DNA from: Sphaerochaeta sp. UBA5849
GTDB lineage: Bacteria > Spirochaetota > Spirochaetia > Sphaerochaetales > Sphaerochaetaceae
Length of the DNA: 30,448 nucleotides
Assembly (NCBI GenBank): GCA_002432715.1
Contig: DJGJ01000033.1
Span: forward strand, 1-30,448
Reading direction: 5' to 3'
The position numbers were made by a program, and so were the translations under genes. Positions 23,067 to 30,448 of this stretch are shown here, piece by piece (the first letter of the stretch is position 1; each line of letters starts with the position of its first letter). The notes beneath the pieces are model-generated. The model did no database searches. It was not told the DNA's origin and was given only the letters and a program-made list of their open reading frames with translations.

Positions 23067-23121
23067 GGTATAATTATACAGATAATCCGTTGCTTGACCA
23101 GTATCCATGCATATAATTTCA
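23067..23121 (-). promoter_or_regulatory. argC promoter with two ARG-box-like operators
   Basis: On the minus strand TGGTCA (23100-23095), 16 bases, TATAAT (23078-23073). The bases TGTATAATTATACC (23080-23067) match 11 of 14 positions of the ARG box core TGAATWWWWATTCA and overlap the -10. They include the perfect palindrome GTATAATTATAC. A second box, TGAAATTATATGCA (23121-23108), matches 12 of 14 and lies just upstream of the -35. Box centres are 41 bp apart, about four helical turns, so both face the same side of the DNA, as expected for looping or cooperative binding of an ArgR/AhrC hexamer. Confidence 0.6.
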
Positions 23122-23139
23122 GAAAATTATGTATAAATA

Positions 23140-23826
23140 TTAATTAAGCCAGTGAATTACATCCTTTCCCCAGCTCATTCCCAGCTTTTTCTGCAAAGAA
23201 AGTGAAGCTGTATTGGCAGTATCGACATGGCAGTAGGGAATGCGCCCTTGATCCAGCAGCAGATTGATGTAGGCTTTCTCCAGCTCCTCACCGATATGTC
23301 GTCTGCGCCAGGCAGGCAGGACTTCAAGCATCCCGATGGTCCCTTCGGCGTGCCTGCCGATGAAGGCGGCAAGCTGGCCGTCGACGACAGCCTTCCTCAT
23401 CGAGCCGGCTGATACACGCTCGGTGATGTACGCCCTGTCGGCATGCTTGTAGTGGGCCAAAACAATATCCAGATCCTCAAGGCACAACGGCTGTATCGTG
23501 ACTTTCGACGAGAGGACAAACCGCTGCTTGCTCGGATAGACGGCTTGCACGCAACCCAGATGGTAGGGCAATCCTTGTGCCTTGAGATATTCGACCAACG
23601 GCCCTTCATGAATACAGAGGGCGTCGTCGCTTCCGACCATGAGTTTTGCAAAGTCGGGCAGTGCCTGCTCGTCAAACAGTGCACAACAACGCGTGTTCTT
23701 GTTGATGCAAATCAATACACCCGCCTCCGAGGCCAGAAGGACCTCTGCCGTCCCCTCTCTCAGCGGTTCGATGAGATCGATGTAGGTGATCTCCCCTTTA
23801 CTCTCTAAAAACGAAACGATATCCAT
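23140..23826 (-). CDS. GNAT-family N-acetyltransferase
   Basis: 228 aa from ATG 23826; a GTG two codons earlier (23832) is also possible, and neither has a clear Shine-Dalgarno sequence. The C-terminal half is a GNAT fold: AFIGRHAEGTIGMLEVLPAW (strands 4/5) followed by RRRHIGEELEKAYINLLLDQ, the acetyl-CoA pyrophosphate-binding loop, and NTASLSLQKKLGMS near the end. The N-terminal half (to about residue 110) lacks a recognised motif. Such two-part GNATs acetylate diverse amines. It sits immediately upstream of argC on the same strand, but the argC promoter and operators lie between, so it is probably a separate unit. The substrate is unknown; a link to acetylglutamate supply is only contextual. 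Confidence 0.85.
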   Translation of the reverse strand: MDIVSFLESKGEITYIDLIEPLREGTAEVLLASEAGVLICINKNTRCCALFDEQALPDFAKLMVGSDDALCIHEGPLVEYLKAQGLPYHLGCVQAVYPSKQRFVLSSKVTIQPLCLEDLDIVLAHYKHADRAYITERVSAGSMRKAVVDGQLAAFIGRHAEGTIGMLEVLPAWRRRHIGEELEKAYINLLLDQGRIPYCHVDTANTASLSLQKKLGMSWGKDVIHWLN

Positions 23827-23858
23827 GCTCACAGTTTACAATAAACACGTAAGGATTG

Positions 23859-24227
23859 TCACTTCAAGCTGAGCACTCCATGCACCAGAGATGAAACCAA
23901 GGACAGGTTGTAGAGAATCAGGGCCGATACAGAGAGAAACACGGGAGGATCGGAGAGCAGCATCAGGGTGACCAATGAGACAACAGCTGCCACTGAACCA
24001 AAGACGAAGAATAGGAATGGGCCTTTTGCCAAAAAGGTCCCCACCATGAGAAACAAAAGGGCAATGATGGCGACAAAGCCCAATTCGGCCGTCATCAAGT
24101 AGTCAAAGACCAGCTCGGAATTGACGATCAGTGATATCAGCGAGAAGAAAAACGGAGACAGGAGAACCAGTGCAACGAGCAGCGTTCCTATGAGCAGAAA
24201 AGCCTTTGCTCCGCCTGTCGCCTTCAT
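23859..24227 (-). CDS. Small four-helix membrane protein, function unknown
   Basis: 122 aa with four strongly hydrophobic stretches (AFLLIGTLLVALVLLSPFFF; LGFVAIIALLFLMVGTFLA; FLFFVFGSVAAVVSLVTLML; SALILYNLSLVSSLVHGVL). No family is recognised. Its ATG overlaps the stop of the kinase-like gene by four bases (24224-24227), so the two are translationally coupled and probably work together at, or report to, the membrane. The downstream gene on this strand (GNAT) starts 32 bases after its stop. Confidence 0.8.
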   Translation of the reverse strand: MKATGGAKAFLLIGTLLVALVLLSPFFFSLISLIVNSELVFDYLMTAELGFVAIIALLFLMVGTFLAKGPFLFFVFGSVAAVVSLVTLMLLSDPPVFLSVSALILYNLSLVSSLVHGVLSLK

Positions 24228-24877
24228 GACTCACTCTTTCCCAACATGGTACCGACCAATTTCAACAGCACATCGTCCACAACCAAGTCGGCGCGGGTGT
24301 GCTTGGCGTCGATTCGCGGTTTTTTCATCAGCTGCCGGTAGGCGTCGCAGATCCACAGGCTTGCAGTCTCGGGTGGAACGATGGAGGTATCGAGAACCAA
24401 ATCAAAAAGCGCTGCATCATTCTGGTTGTACTGCAGGTCGGTTTGCACAAAGCTGGTCCGAATCAGTTCCTGCTCGATCAAAGCTTTTCTAGCCTCGATA
24501 TCAGTAGTACCATACTCCTTCTGCTTTCGCTCAAGCCGTACAGAAAGCGGTGCTTTCAGTCGAACGTTGAGAATATCGGTGTACCCCTGAAAGAGACCGA
24601 ATCCTCCCCGGCCGAGCAGCACCACATTGCCAACCTTTGCGAAGGCACGCATTACAGTAAGCAGGAAGTCGATGGTCACGGAACGTTGAAGATTAAAACG
24701 TTCCCAAAAACCGGGGCGGGTGTTGTACACTTCCTCGAAAGCACTGAAGCCGTAGGCATGCATGACTTTCTCGATGTCTTCCTTGTCAATAAAGGACAAG
24801 CCCAGTTGTTCGGCAACCCGTTTGGCAATGAAGGTTCCTTCACTGCCTATCTGACGAGAAATGGTAATGACTCCCAT
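24224..24877 (-). CDS. Cytidylate kinase-like family protein
   Basis: 217 aa from ATG 24877, chosen because GGAGG is six bases upstream; the GTG at 24883 overlaps that ribosome-binding site. The N-terminus GVITISRQIGSEGTFIAKRV is a P-loop variant characteristic of the cytidylate-kinase-like family (PF13189), where GSEGT replaces a normal Walker A. VVLLGRGGFGLFQ and LNVRLKAPLSVRLERKQKEY follow, the latter the usual Arg-rich lid. These proteins are stand-alone paralogues of CMP kinase; the true substrate is not established. It is coupled to a small membrane protein by a 4-bp overlap. Confidence 0.87.
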   Translation of the reverse strand: MGVITISRQIGSEGTFIAKRVAEQLGLSFIDKEDIEKVMHAYGFSAFEEVYNTRPGFWERFNLQRSVTIDFLLTVMRAFAKVGNVVLLGRGGFGLFQGYTDILNVRLKAPLSVRLERKQKEYGTTDIEARKALIEQELIRTSFVQTDLQYNQNDAALFDLVLDTSIVPPETASLWICDAYRQLMKKPRIDAKHTRADLVVDDVLLKLVGTMLGKSES

Positions 24878-24900
24878 AGACACCTCCTTCTGGTATTTTT

Positions 24901-24929
24901 ATGGTATACCTGTAATTACCAGAAGTCAA
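24901..24929 (-). promoter_or_regulatory. Promoter of the kinase-like/membrane-protein pair
   Basis: On the minus strand TTGACT (24929-24924), a 17-bp spacer, TACCAT (24906-24901), then about 23 bases to ATG 24877 with GGAGG in the leader. The spacing is right; the -10 matches the consensus at 4 of 6 positions. Confidence 0.5.
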
Positions 24930-24938
24930 GAAACAGGT

Positions 24939-26945
24939 CTACAAGCTTGTGTAGTCCAAGCCCAATACATCCTCGATAAACACTTTTGCAAGGGCGGGAT
25001 CAAATTGGGTCTGACTGCAGCGTTTGATCTCCTGCGCAGCCTGCTCGGTGGTCACCGTTTTGCGATACGGTCGGGAGGAGGTCATGGCGTCGTAGGCATC
25101 AGCGATGCTGATGATCCTCGACTGCAGGGGAATCTCCTCTCCCCTGAGGCCTTTTGGATACCCGTTGCCGTCGTAGTGTTCATGATGCGCCAACACATAC
25201 TGGGCGAGTCCGGCCATATCCTCAACCGAGTTGAGAATGCGGTATCCGATTTCGGAGTGCCGCTTCATCTCCTTCCACTCTTCGGCTGTCAGCCTGCCCT
25301 CCTTGTTGAGTATGGACTCATCAATGGCAATCTTGCCGATATCGTGCAAGAGGCCCACCAGCCTCAGCTCATTGGCCGCCATTTCACCCAGGCCGGAGGC
25401 CCTGGCAAGGCGTTCACACAACTCGCTGACGCGCCTTGAGTGATTCTCCTCCCGCTTGTTCTTCTCGTGGAGGGTGTTGATGATTGCATAGACGGCTTTT
25501 CCCTGGGTGTGGGGGCTGTCGACGAGCTTTCTGGTTGCCAGGTCCTTCTCCGCCTGCTTGATCGCCTCGTTGATGCTGCCTTGGGCGGTATCCAAGGAAG
25601 CAAGGCCGAAGCTCATTGAGGGAACCACCGAACCCATCATCTCCAAGGAGGCTATATCACTCGTTACTCCACCAAGAAGGGTCTCAACCTGGTCGGGGTT
25701 TCGGTTGAAGAAGAACAGGGCAAACTCATCACCTCCCACCCGGCTGACATAATCGCCTTCAGGTAGATGCTTTTCCAATATTCGTGCTATGCGGCTGAGC
25801 AGGCGGTTGCCCTCATCGCGACCGAAGGCCTCGTTGAGGATTCTGAGCCCGTTCACATCCCCGAACGCGACAGTGAGAATCTGGTCATCGGCAATTTGCA
25901 GATCCCGTACATACGCTTCAAAATGCACACGGTTGTAGAGTCCGGTGAGAGCATCGTGGTTGGAGGCATACAGGATTTTTTGCTCGTACTGCTTGCGTTC
26001 AGTGATGTCGACGGTCATGCACAAGGACTCAACATTTTTCATATCCTTGGTGGTGAAGATGGAGAGGGAGAGATTGGCCCAAAGGATCTGTCCATCCTTG
26101 CGGATGAATCGCTTGTCTATAGACAGAATTCCTCCATCTTTGTTCAAAAGACGCTGGGTGGTCACTCTGCTGAGCGCTTTGTCCTCAGGATGGGTGAACT
26201 CATCCCAACGCCTTCCCAGCACCTCTTCCCTGGTATATCCAAGCATGTCGGCATAGCTTTGGTTGATGTTCTCAATCCTGCCGCTTTCAACATCGGTAAG
26301 GGACATGCCGATCGGGGCTTGTTCGAACATGGTCTTGAACAATCGTTCGCTCTTTTCCAACTCGGTGATTGCGAGAACCCGCCTGGCCTGGCTGAAAAAC
26401 AGGAGACTGAGCAGATAGGTTCCTATGGGATAGACAACAAGAATCGGGAACGCCATGACGCCGATAACCGTCCTACGGATGTCTGAAGGCATGAGCAGCA
26501 TGGCAAGCAGCATACCTATGTGGGTAACCACTCCCATCAGGTAGTACTCCAAACCAAACATTTCATGTTTCGCAAGCACCTTGTCATAGCGCTTCCGGTG
26601 CCACACGCTCCCAACAATGCTGCTCAGCAGAATGGTCACAAGACCTGTATAGATGCCTCCACCACCGATGATAAGCCGGTAGACAGCCATCATACCTGCT
26701 CCGATGGCTGTTGGGATAAAACCGAAGACCATGCCTGATACAGTGAGCAGGATGGTTCTCGAGTCAAATATCACCCCTTCATAGAGGGTCAGGGGATTGA
26801 GCATGACCAGTATGCCGATGATCCCGACAATCGAGCCTACAAGCACCTTATGGGATGTGAGCCTCTTGAGATTGCGAAACGGGTAGGTGGCGAAGAAAAT
26901 CATGAGGGCTAGAAGCAGGGCGATATTAAACAGGATATTGAACAT
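24939..26945 (-). CDS. Membrane c-di-GMP enzyme: 5TMR-LYT + PAS + GGDEF + HD-GYP
   Basis: 668 aa from ATG 26945, which overlaps the TGA of the upstream GGDEF gene (TGATG) and has GGGGG in front; an ORF start at 26978 lies inside that gene. The N-terminal 200 residues are a LytS-YhcK-type 5TM receptor (GGGGIYTGLVTILLSSIVGS). A PAS domain follows (FEQAPIGMSLTDVESGRIEN, LGYTREEVLGR), then GGDEF with an intact RVGGDEFALFFF active site, then HD-GYP with HDIGKIA, HSEIGYRIL, HHEHYDGNGYPKGLRG and SIADAYDAMTSSRPYR. Both the synthase and the phosphodiesterase active sites look complete, so the protein may make or degrade c-di-GMP depending on the signal, or one domain may be regulatory. No RxxD inhibitory site is seen five residues before GGDEF. 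Confidence 0.93.
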   Translation of the reverse strand: MFNILFNIALLLALMIFFATYPFRNLKRLTSHKVLVGSIVGIIGILVMLNPLTLYEGVIFDSRTILLTVSGMVFGFIPTAIGAGMMAVYRLIIGGGGIYTGLVTILLSSIVGSVWHRKRYDKVLAKHEMFGLEYYLMGVVTHIGMLLAMLLMPSDIRRTVIGVMAFPILVVYPIGTYLLSLLFFSQARRVLAITELEKSERLFKTMFEQAPIGMSLTDVESGRIENINQSYADMLGYTREEVLGRRWDEFTHPEDKALSRVTTQRLLNKDGGILSIDKRFIRKDGQILWANLSLSIFTTKDMKNVESLCMTVDITERKQYEQKILYASNHDALTGLYNRVHFEAYVRDLQIADDQILTVAFGDVNGLRILNEAFGRDEGNRLLSRIARILEKHLPEGDYVSRVGGDEFALFFFNRNPDQVETLLGGVTSDIASLEMMGSVVPSMSFGLASLDTAQGSINEAIKQAEKDLATRKLVDSPHTQGKAVYAIINTLHEKNKREENHSRRVSELCERLARASGLGEMAANELRLVGLLHDIGKIAIDESILNKEGRLTAEEWKEMKRHSEIGYRILNSVEDMAGLAQYVLAHHEHYDGNGYPKGLRGEEIPLQSRIISIADAYDAMTSSRPYRKTVTTEQAAQEIKRCSQTQFDPALAKVFIEDVLGLDYTSL

Positions 26946-27865
26946 CACAGCCCCCTTACCGAATCGTCGAACAAGCAAACCTTATTCTTTCCAGAGGCTT
27001 TTGCCTGATAGAGGGCACGGTCTGCATCGGCAATCAACTCGCTTTTCTCAAGGTCCTCATAGCTGAGTCGTGCTATGCCGATGCTGATTCGTATCGAAAG
27101 CACCTGGCTCTGGTAGTGGAAGTGTGTTTTTTCCACCTGCTTTCTCAAACTCTCACCCATTGCAAAGGCCTCCTCGTCCGTCATGTCTGTAAGAGCCATG
27201 ACAAACTCATCACCTCCCAAGCGGGCGATGGCATGGTTATGCTTCAGCACATCCTTTGCGATACCGGCAAACTCCTTCAGTACGGCGTCGCCGGCCAAGT
27301 GGCCATACTGGTCATTCACATCCTTGAACCGGTCGATATCGCAGAGCATGATGTGGGCCCTGCCCTTCTCCATCAAGTGTATTCTCACCCTCTCAAGAAA
27401 GTATCGTCGGTTGTACAGGCCTGTCAGGGGGTCGATGTAGGAAAGTTCACGCAATTTCTTTTGGAGGTTTCTCCGCTCGGTTATGTTGATGATTTGTGCA
27501 GTAACTGCCCGTTGGCCCATATACGGGGTCTTGAGAGGGAACATCCTGGTTTCAAACCACTGCGTTCCTCCCGGTCCATTGAATTCAGGAAGCACCACCT
27601 TGTTGGTCTCAAGCTGATAATCAAATGCGTTGAGACAGTTCATTTCCAGGGTGCGGCGCACCTGTTGCATGTAGAAATCGGCAAACTCCTTGGGCATGAA
27701 ATCATAAATATTCCTGCCTTTCATGGGCTTGCCGTCATCATAGAGACTTCGATCGGTTCCTCCGAACACCTCAAGGTACGTACCATCCTCGCCGATGACA
27801 AAAAAAGGATCGGGAATGGTGTTGAAAAGTGAATAGAGTAGTTCAGAAAGAATCTCCTGGTACAT
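26945..27865 (-). CDS. PAS-GGDEF diguanylate cyclase
   Basis: 306 aa, soluble. An N-terminal PAS domain (LFNTIPDPFFVIGEDGTYLE, then MPKEFADFY, ending with the PAC-like AQIINITERRNL) is followed by GGDEF: DPLTGLYNRRYFLERV, the metal/GTP segment LCDIDRFKDVNDQYGH, the signature ARLGGDEFVMALTDM and ADRALYQAKASGKNKV. All catalytic residues appear present; no RxxD product-inhibition site precedes the signature. ATG 27865 has GGAGG upstream. Its stop overlaps the start of the next gene (GGDEF/HD-GYP), so the two c-di-GMP enzymes are made together. A PAS ligand such as haem or flavin cannot be predicted. Confidence 0.93.
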   Translation of the reverse strand: MYQEILSELLYSLFNTIPDPFFVIGEDGTYLEVFGGTDRSLYDDGKPMKGRNIYDFMPKEFADFYMQQVRRTLEMNCLNAFDYQLETNKVVLPEFNGPGGTQWFETRMFPLKTPYMGQRAVTAQIINITERRNLQKKLRELSYIDPLTGLYNRRYFLERVRIHLMEKGRAHIMLCDIDRFKDVNDQYGHLAGDAVLKEFAGIAKDVLKHNHAIARLGGDEFVMALTDMTDEEAFAMGESLRKQVEKTHFHYQSQVLSIRISIGIARLSYEDLEKSELIADADRALYQAKASGKNKVCLFDDSVRGL

Positions 27866-27921
27866 CCTGCCTCCAAGCTATGAGCACTCATACTGTACCA
27901 TGAATATCTTCGGATACAACA

Positions 27922-27951
27922 GGGAACCCCCCTGTTTTCAGAAGGGTTCCC
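27922..27951 (-). terminator. Hairpin after glnN
   Basis: GGGAACCC (27922-27929) and GGGTTCCC (27944-27951) form a perfect 8-bp stem 24 bases past the glnN stop. There is no T-run on either side, so termination may be inefficient or Rho-dependent. It is the only structure between glnN and the diguanylate cyclase gene. Confidence 0.5.
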
Positions 27952-27974
27952 AAACCCAGGAGGAGTCCTATAGG

Positions 27975-30068
27975 TTATACGGAGTACAGCAGTTGCTCGT
28001 ACGTGGGTATCGGATAGTAGCTCTCACCCATCAGAAGCTCTGCGGAATCACTGATCGACCGTACTTCAGCCATTGCAGGGAGCACCTGGTCGTGATAGTA
28101 CCTGCTTGTCTGAAGAACCTCACCCACCATGCGTGCGTCCACCACCCGCTTCTCAAGCTCAGTCACAGCCGATTCGAGGCTGTCTGCAAGCCTGCTCAGG
28201 GAGGTGACGGTGGATTTCTCGTAGGAGAGCGAAAGGGAGGGAACCAGGACCAGTTTATCCTGTGCTGAACGGGCCAACATACCGCTGAATGTGCTGAGGG
28301 CGGGAAGAATCTGCTTGCGAACCATGTCGGTCATGGTAAGCGCTTCGATGTTGATCGTCTTGCAATAGTTCTCCAAAACAATCTCGTAGCGGCTGTGGAT
28401 TTCGGTCTCGCTGAGTACGCCGAACTTGGAGAAGAGAGCGATGCTCTTCTTGCTGATGAAGGCCGGAAGTGCATCAACGGTGGATTTCAGGTTCGACAAC
28501 CCCCGCCTCTGGGCTTCCTCGACCCAGGCCTGGGCATAGTTGTTTCCATTGAACACGATCCTGCGATGCTTCTGATAGGTCTCCTTGACCAGTTTGGAAA
28601 GAGCACAGGCAAAGTCCGTCTCTTTCTCCAACTGATCGGCAAACAGGGAGAGCTTGTCGGCTATGATCGTATTGAGTACAAAGTTCGGACCACTGACGGA
28701 GAAGGAGGAGCCCAGCATCCTGAATTCAAACTTGTTTCCGGTGAAGGCGAACGGACTGGTGCGGTTGCGGTCGGTGCTGTCCTTGGGAAGCGGAGGCAGC
28801 AGGTTCACCCCCAGCAGCATCGAGGTGGGGGCTTTGTTTGGACAATCAGTCCCGTCGGCCAATGAGTCGAGAATGTTGGTGAGCTCCTGGCCGAGGAACA
28901 TCGAGACAATGGCGGGAGGGGCTTCATTGGCCCCGAGGCGATGGTCGTTGCCGGCATTTGCGACGGAAACCCTGAGAAGGTCCTGATACTCATCCACCGC
29001 TGCAATCACGGCAACCAGGAAGAGCAGGAACTGGGCATTGTCCTTCGGGTTGTCTCCTGGTTCCAGCAGGTTGATTCCGCTATCGGTGGAGAGGGACCAG
29101 TTGTTGTGCTTGCCCGATCCGTTCACCCCGGCAAACGGTTTCTCGTGCAACAGGCAGACCAGCCCATGCTTGTCGGCAACCTTTTTCATCACCTCCATGG
29201 TCAACTGGTTGTGGTCGACGGCTAGGTTGCTGGTGGTGAAGATGGGGGCAAGCTCATGCTGGCTGGGGGCAACCTCGTTGTGTTCGGTCTTGGCCAGGAT
29301 GCCGAGCTTCCACAGCTCTTCATCAAGTTCACGCATGAAGGCCGACACCCGGCTCTTGAGGTTGCCGAAGTAGTGGTCTTCCAGCTCCTGGCCTTTCGGA
29401 GGTCGTGCCCCTAGCAGGGTTCGACCGGTATGGATCAGGTCCTTGCGTTTCAGATAGAGGCTCTTGTCGATCAGGAAGTACTCCTGTTCCGGCCCGACGG
29501 TGGTCACCACCCGTTTCACTTCTGTCTTGCCGAAGAGCTTGAGAATCCTCAAAGCCTCTCTGTTGATAACCTCCAGGGAGCGAAGCAGCGGAGTTTTCTT
29601 ATCCAGAACCTCGCCGCTGTAGGAACAGAAGGCGGTGGGGATGCACAAGGTGTTTTCCTTGATGAAGGCATAGCTTGAGGGATCCCAGGCGGTATAGCCA
29701 CGGGCCTCGAAGGTTGCTCTCAGTCCGCCGGAGGGGAAGGAGGAGGCGTCGGGCTCACCCTTGATGAGCTCCTTGCCGCTGAACTCAAGCAGGGCCGAGC
29801 CATCCTTTGCGGCTGAGATGAAACTTTCGTGTTTCTCAGCGGTGATTCCTGTCATCGGCTGGAACCAGTGGGTGAAGTGGGTTGCGCCTTTGCTCAGCGC
29901 CCACTCTTTCATGGCATGCGCCACCTGATTGGCTATGGTGATATCAAGCTCCTTGCCCTCGCGGATAGTCTGCTTCAACTCACGATAGGTGTCTTTGGCT
30001 AGATATTCGCGCATCATCCTATCACCGAACACCATGCACCCGAAATACTGGTCAACACGTTCTGTCAT
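27975..30068 (-). CDS. glnN: Glutamine synthetase type III
   Basis: Glutamate + ammonia + ATP to glutamine. 697 aa, the large dodecameric GSIII class (type I is about 450-470 aa). Motifs: FTHWFQPMTGITAEKHESF, SFPSGGLRATFEARGYTAWD, VVTTVGPEQEYFLID (metal-binding Glu), LAKTEHNEVAPSQHELAPIF, VNGSGKHNNWSLST (GS signature with the Lys/His ATP-binding pattern) and NDHRLGANEAPPAIVSMFLG. The GSIII-specific C-terminal helical region runs to the end. ATG 30068 has GGGGG six bases upstream. It appears monocistronic, between a strong bidirectional terminator upstream and a hairpin downstream. It supplies glutamine to enzymes such as the AsnB encoded here. No adenylylation-site argument can be made for type III enzymes. 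Confidence 0.96.
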   Translation of the reverse strand: MTERVDQYFGCMVFGDRMMREYLAKDTYRELKQTIREGKELDITIANQVAHAMKEWALSKGATHFTHWFQPMTGITAEKHESFISAAKDGSALLEFSGKELIKGEPDASSFPSGGLRATFEARGYTAWDPSSYAFIKENTLCIPTAFCSYSGEVLDKKTPLLRSLEVINREALRILKLFGKTEVKRVVTTVGPEQEYFLIDKSLYLKRKDLIHTGRTLLGARPPKGQELEDHYFGNLKSRVSAFMRELDEELWKLGILAKTEHNEVAPSQHELAPIFTTSNLAVDHNQLTMEVMKKVADKHGLVCLLHEKPFAGVNGSGKHNNWSLSTDSGINLLEPGDNPKDNAQFLLFLVAVIAAVDEYQDLLRVSVANAGNDHRLGANEAPPAIVSMFLGQELTNILDSLADGTDCPNKAPTSMLLGVNLLPPLPKDSTDRNRTSPFAFTGNKFEFRMLGSSFSVSGPNFVLNTIIADKLSLFADQLEKETDFACALSKLVKETYQKHRRIVFNGNNYAQAWVEEAQRRGLSNLKSTVDALPAFISKKSIALFSKFGVLSETEIHSRYEIVLENYCKTINIEALTMTDMVRKQILPALSTFSGMLARSAQDKLVLVPSLSLSYEKSTVTSLSRLADSLESAVTELEKRVVDARMVGEVLQTSRYYHDQVLPAMAEVRSISDSAELLMGESYYPIPTYEQLLYSV

Positions 30069-30448
30069 ACACTGCCCCCTCTGGTGGTGTTAACGGGTTT
30101 TCGGCACACTCATCCCCTGACTTTGTCACCAATTAGGCCGTCAAGAAACAAGGTGCCCACAAACCCAATTCCGACACACATGCCGGAAAAAGAGAAAGGC
30201 GCTGTAGCCCATAACGGACTACAGCGCCTTTGCTGATGGCACTTTGTACACCCAAGAAAGGATTACTGTCAACTGGGGTACATAAGATTTTCAAAGCAGA
30301 AGGATGAACCCATACAACAAAACGGTGTACCATTTGCCCATATTGTTTAAATCATAAGACTTAATTTCCAGAGGCAATTTCAAAATGGTCTCTGAAGAGA
30401 TGATACTTGCATAAATATACAGATTCACCTTCCCAGGCTTCATCTCTC
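30069..30448. other. Right-end intergenic stretch; no supported gene
   Basis: About 380 bases. It contains the glnN leader (30069 to about 30150), the terminator at 30195-30231 and an AT-rich end. Two overlapping minus-strand frames enter from the right edge: one ends at TAA near 30361 (28 codons visible), the other starts at ATG 30443 and ends near 30291 (50 codons). Either could be the end or the whole of a small gene, but they overlap each other and neither resembles a known family. I see no convincing glnN promoter. Confidence 0.4.
30195..30231 (-). terminator. Strong bidirectional hairpin terminator upstream of glnN
   Basis: AAAGGCGCTGTAG (30195-30207) and CTACAGCGCCTTT (30219-30231) form a perfect 13-bp stem with an 11-base loop. 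On the minus strand it is followed by a T-rich tract (CTTTCTCTTTTT), so it most likely ends a minus-strand transcript arriving from beyond the right edge of the window and insulates glnN. Confidence 0.8.

Noticed and set aside
30133..30333. 66-codon minus-strand ORF upstream of glnN
   Set aside because: It runs straight through the 13-bp terminator stem and has no family likeness or ribosome-binding site.
1..30448. CRISPR array, tRNA genes, insertion sequence or integrase
   Set aside because: No regularly spaced short repeats, no cloverleaf sequence and no transposase or recombinase motif were noticed on either strand; a covariance-model scan was not possible here.

Overview
The window looks like a chromosomal segment of a Spirochaetota bacterium, most probably a Sphaerochaeta-type organism. 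This is inferred from a moderate-GC core, an ABC solute-binding protein whose signal peptide ends in FAAGQQEKK, 5TMR-LYT/HD-GYP receptors and a type III glutamine synthetase. No 16S rRNA or other marker fixes the species. No rRNA, tRNA, CRISPR array, transposase or integrase was seen.

Left third (1-9300), accessory and visibly rearranged. It holds three DUF4143-type AAA ATPases (the first cut by the window edge), a PhzF-family gene whose conserved N-terminus is reachable only from an ACG codon, and a Schlafen/AlbA_2-HATPase regulator preceded by a small Lys-rich ORF. The 23S rRNA uracil methyltransferase gene (rumA/rlmCD type) and a fumarylacetoacetate hydrolase (FAH) gene are the housekeeping anchors. 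Two rearrangements are readable. (a) A 41-bp perfect direct repeat of the rumA 3' end lies 1911 bp downstream of rumA. The interval carries the AlbA_2 gene and a relic of an HK97-type phage portal gene, as expected for a decayed prophage or integrative element in the rumA 3' end. (b) The junction of FAH and a convergent DUF4143 ATPase exists twice. In one copy FAH is intact and the ATPase is a C-terminal scrap; in the other the ATPase is intact and FAH is a deleted scrap. A third, different ATPase sits between them.

Middle (9400-16950). A sugar operon on the minus strand runs solute-binding protein, permease, permease, GH31 alpha-xylosidase-type glycosidase. A LacI-family repressor is divergent, and a perfect 16-bp palindrome overlaps the operon promoter. 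No transporter ATPase is encoded here, so a shared MsmK/UgpC-type ATPase elsewhere is likely. After the repressor come a fragment of a DUF6544/DUF6920-like gene and a CadD-type membrane transporter.

Right (16950-30448), metabolic and signalling core, all on the minus strand. argC-argJ-argB-argD form an overlapping operon for ornithine synthesis through the acetyl cycle, with ARG-box-like operators at the argC promoter. A strong intrinsic terminator stands between argD and asnB, its T-tract touching the asnB ribosome-binding site, so asnB may be expressed by controlled read-through. Upstream are a GNAT acetyltransferase, a small four-helix membrane protein coupled to a cytidylate-kinase-like protein, a translationally coupled pair of c-di-GMP enzymes (PAS-GGDEF, then 5TMR-LYT-PAS-GGDEF-HD-GYP), and glnN. 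asnB and glnN both handle glutamine nitrogen, and the arg operon draws on glutamate.
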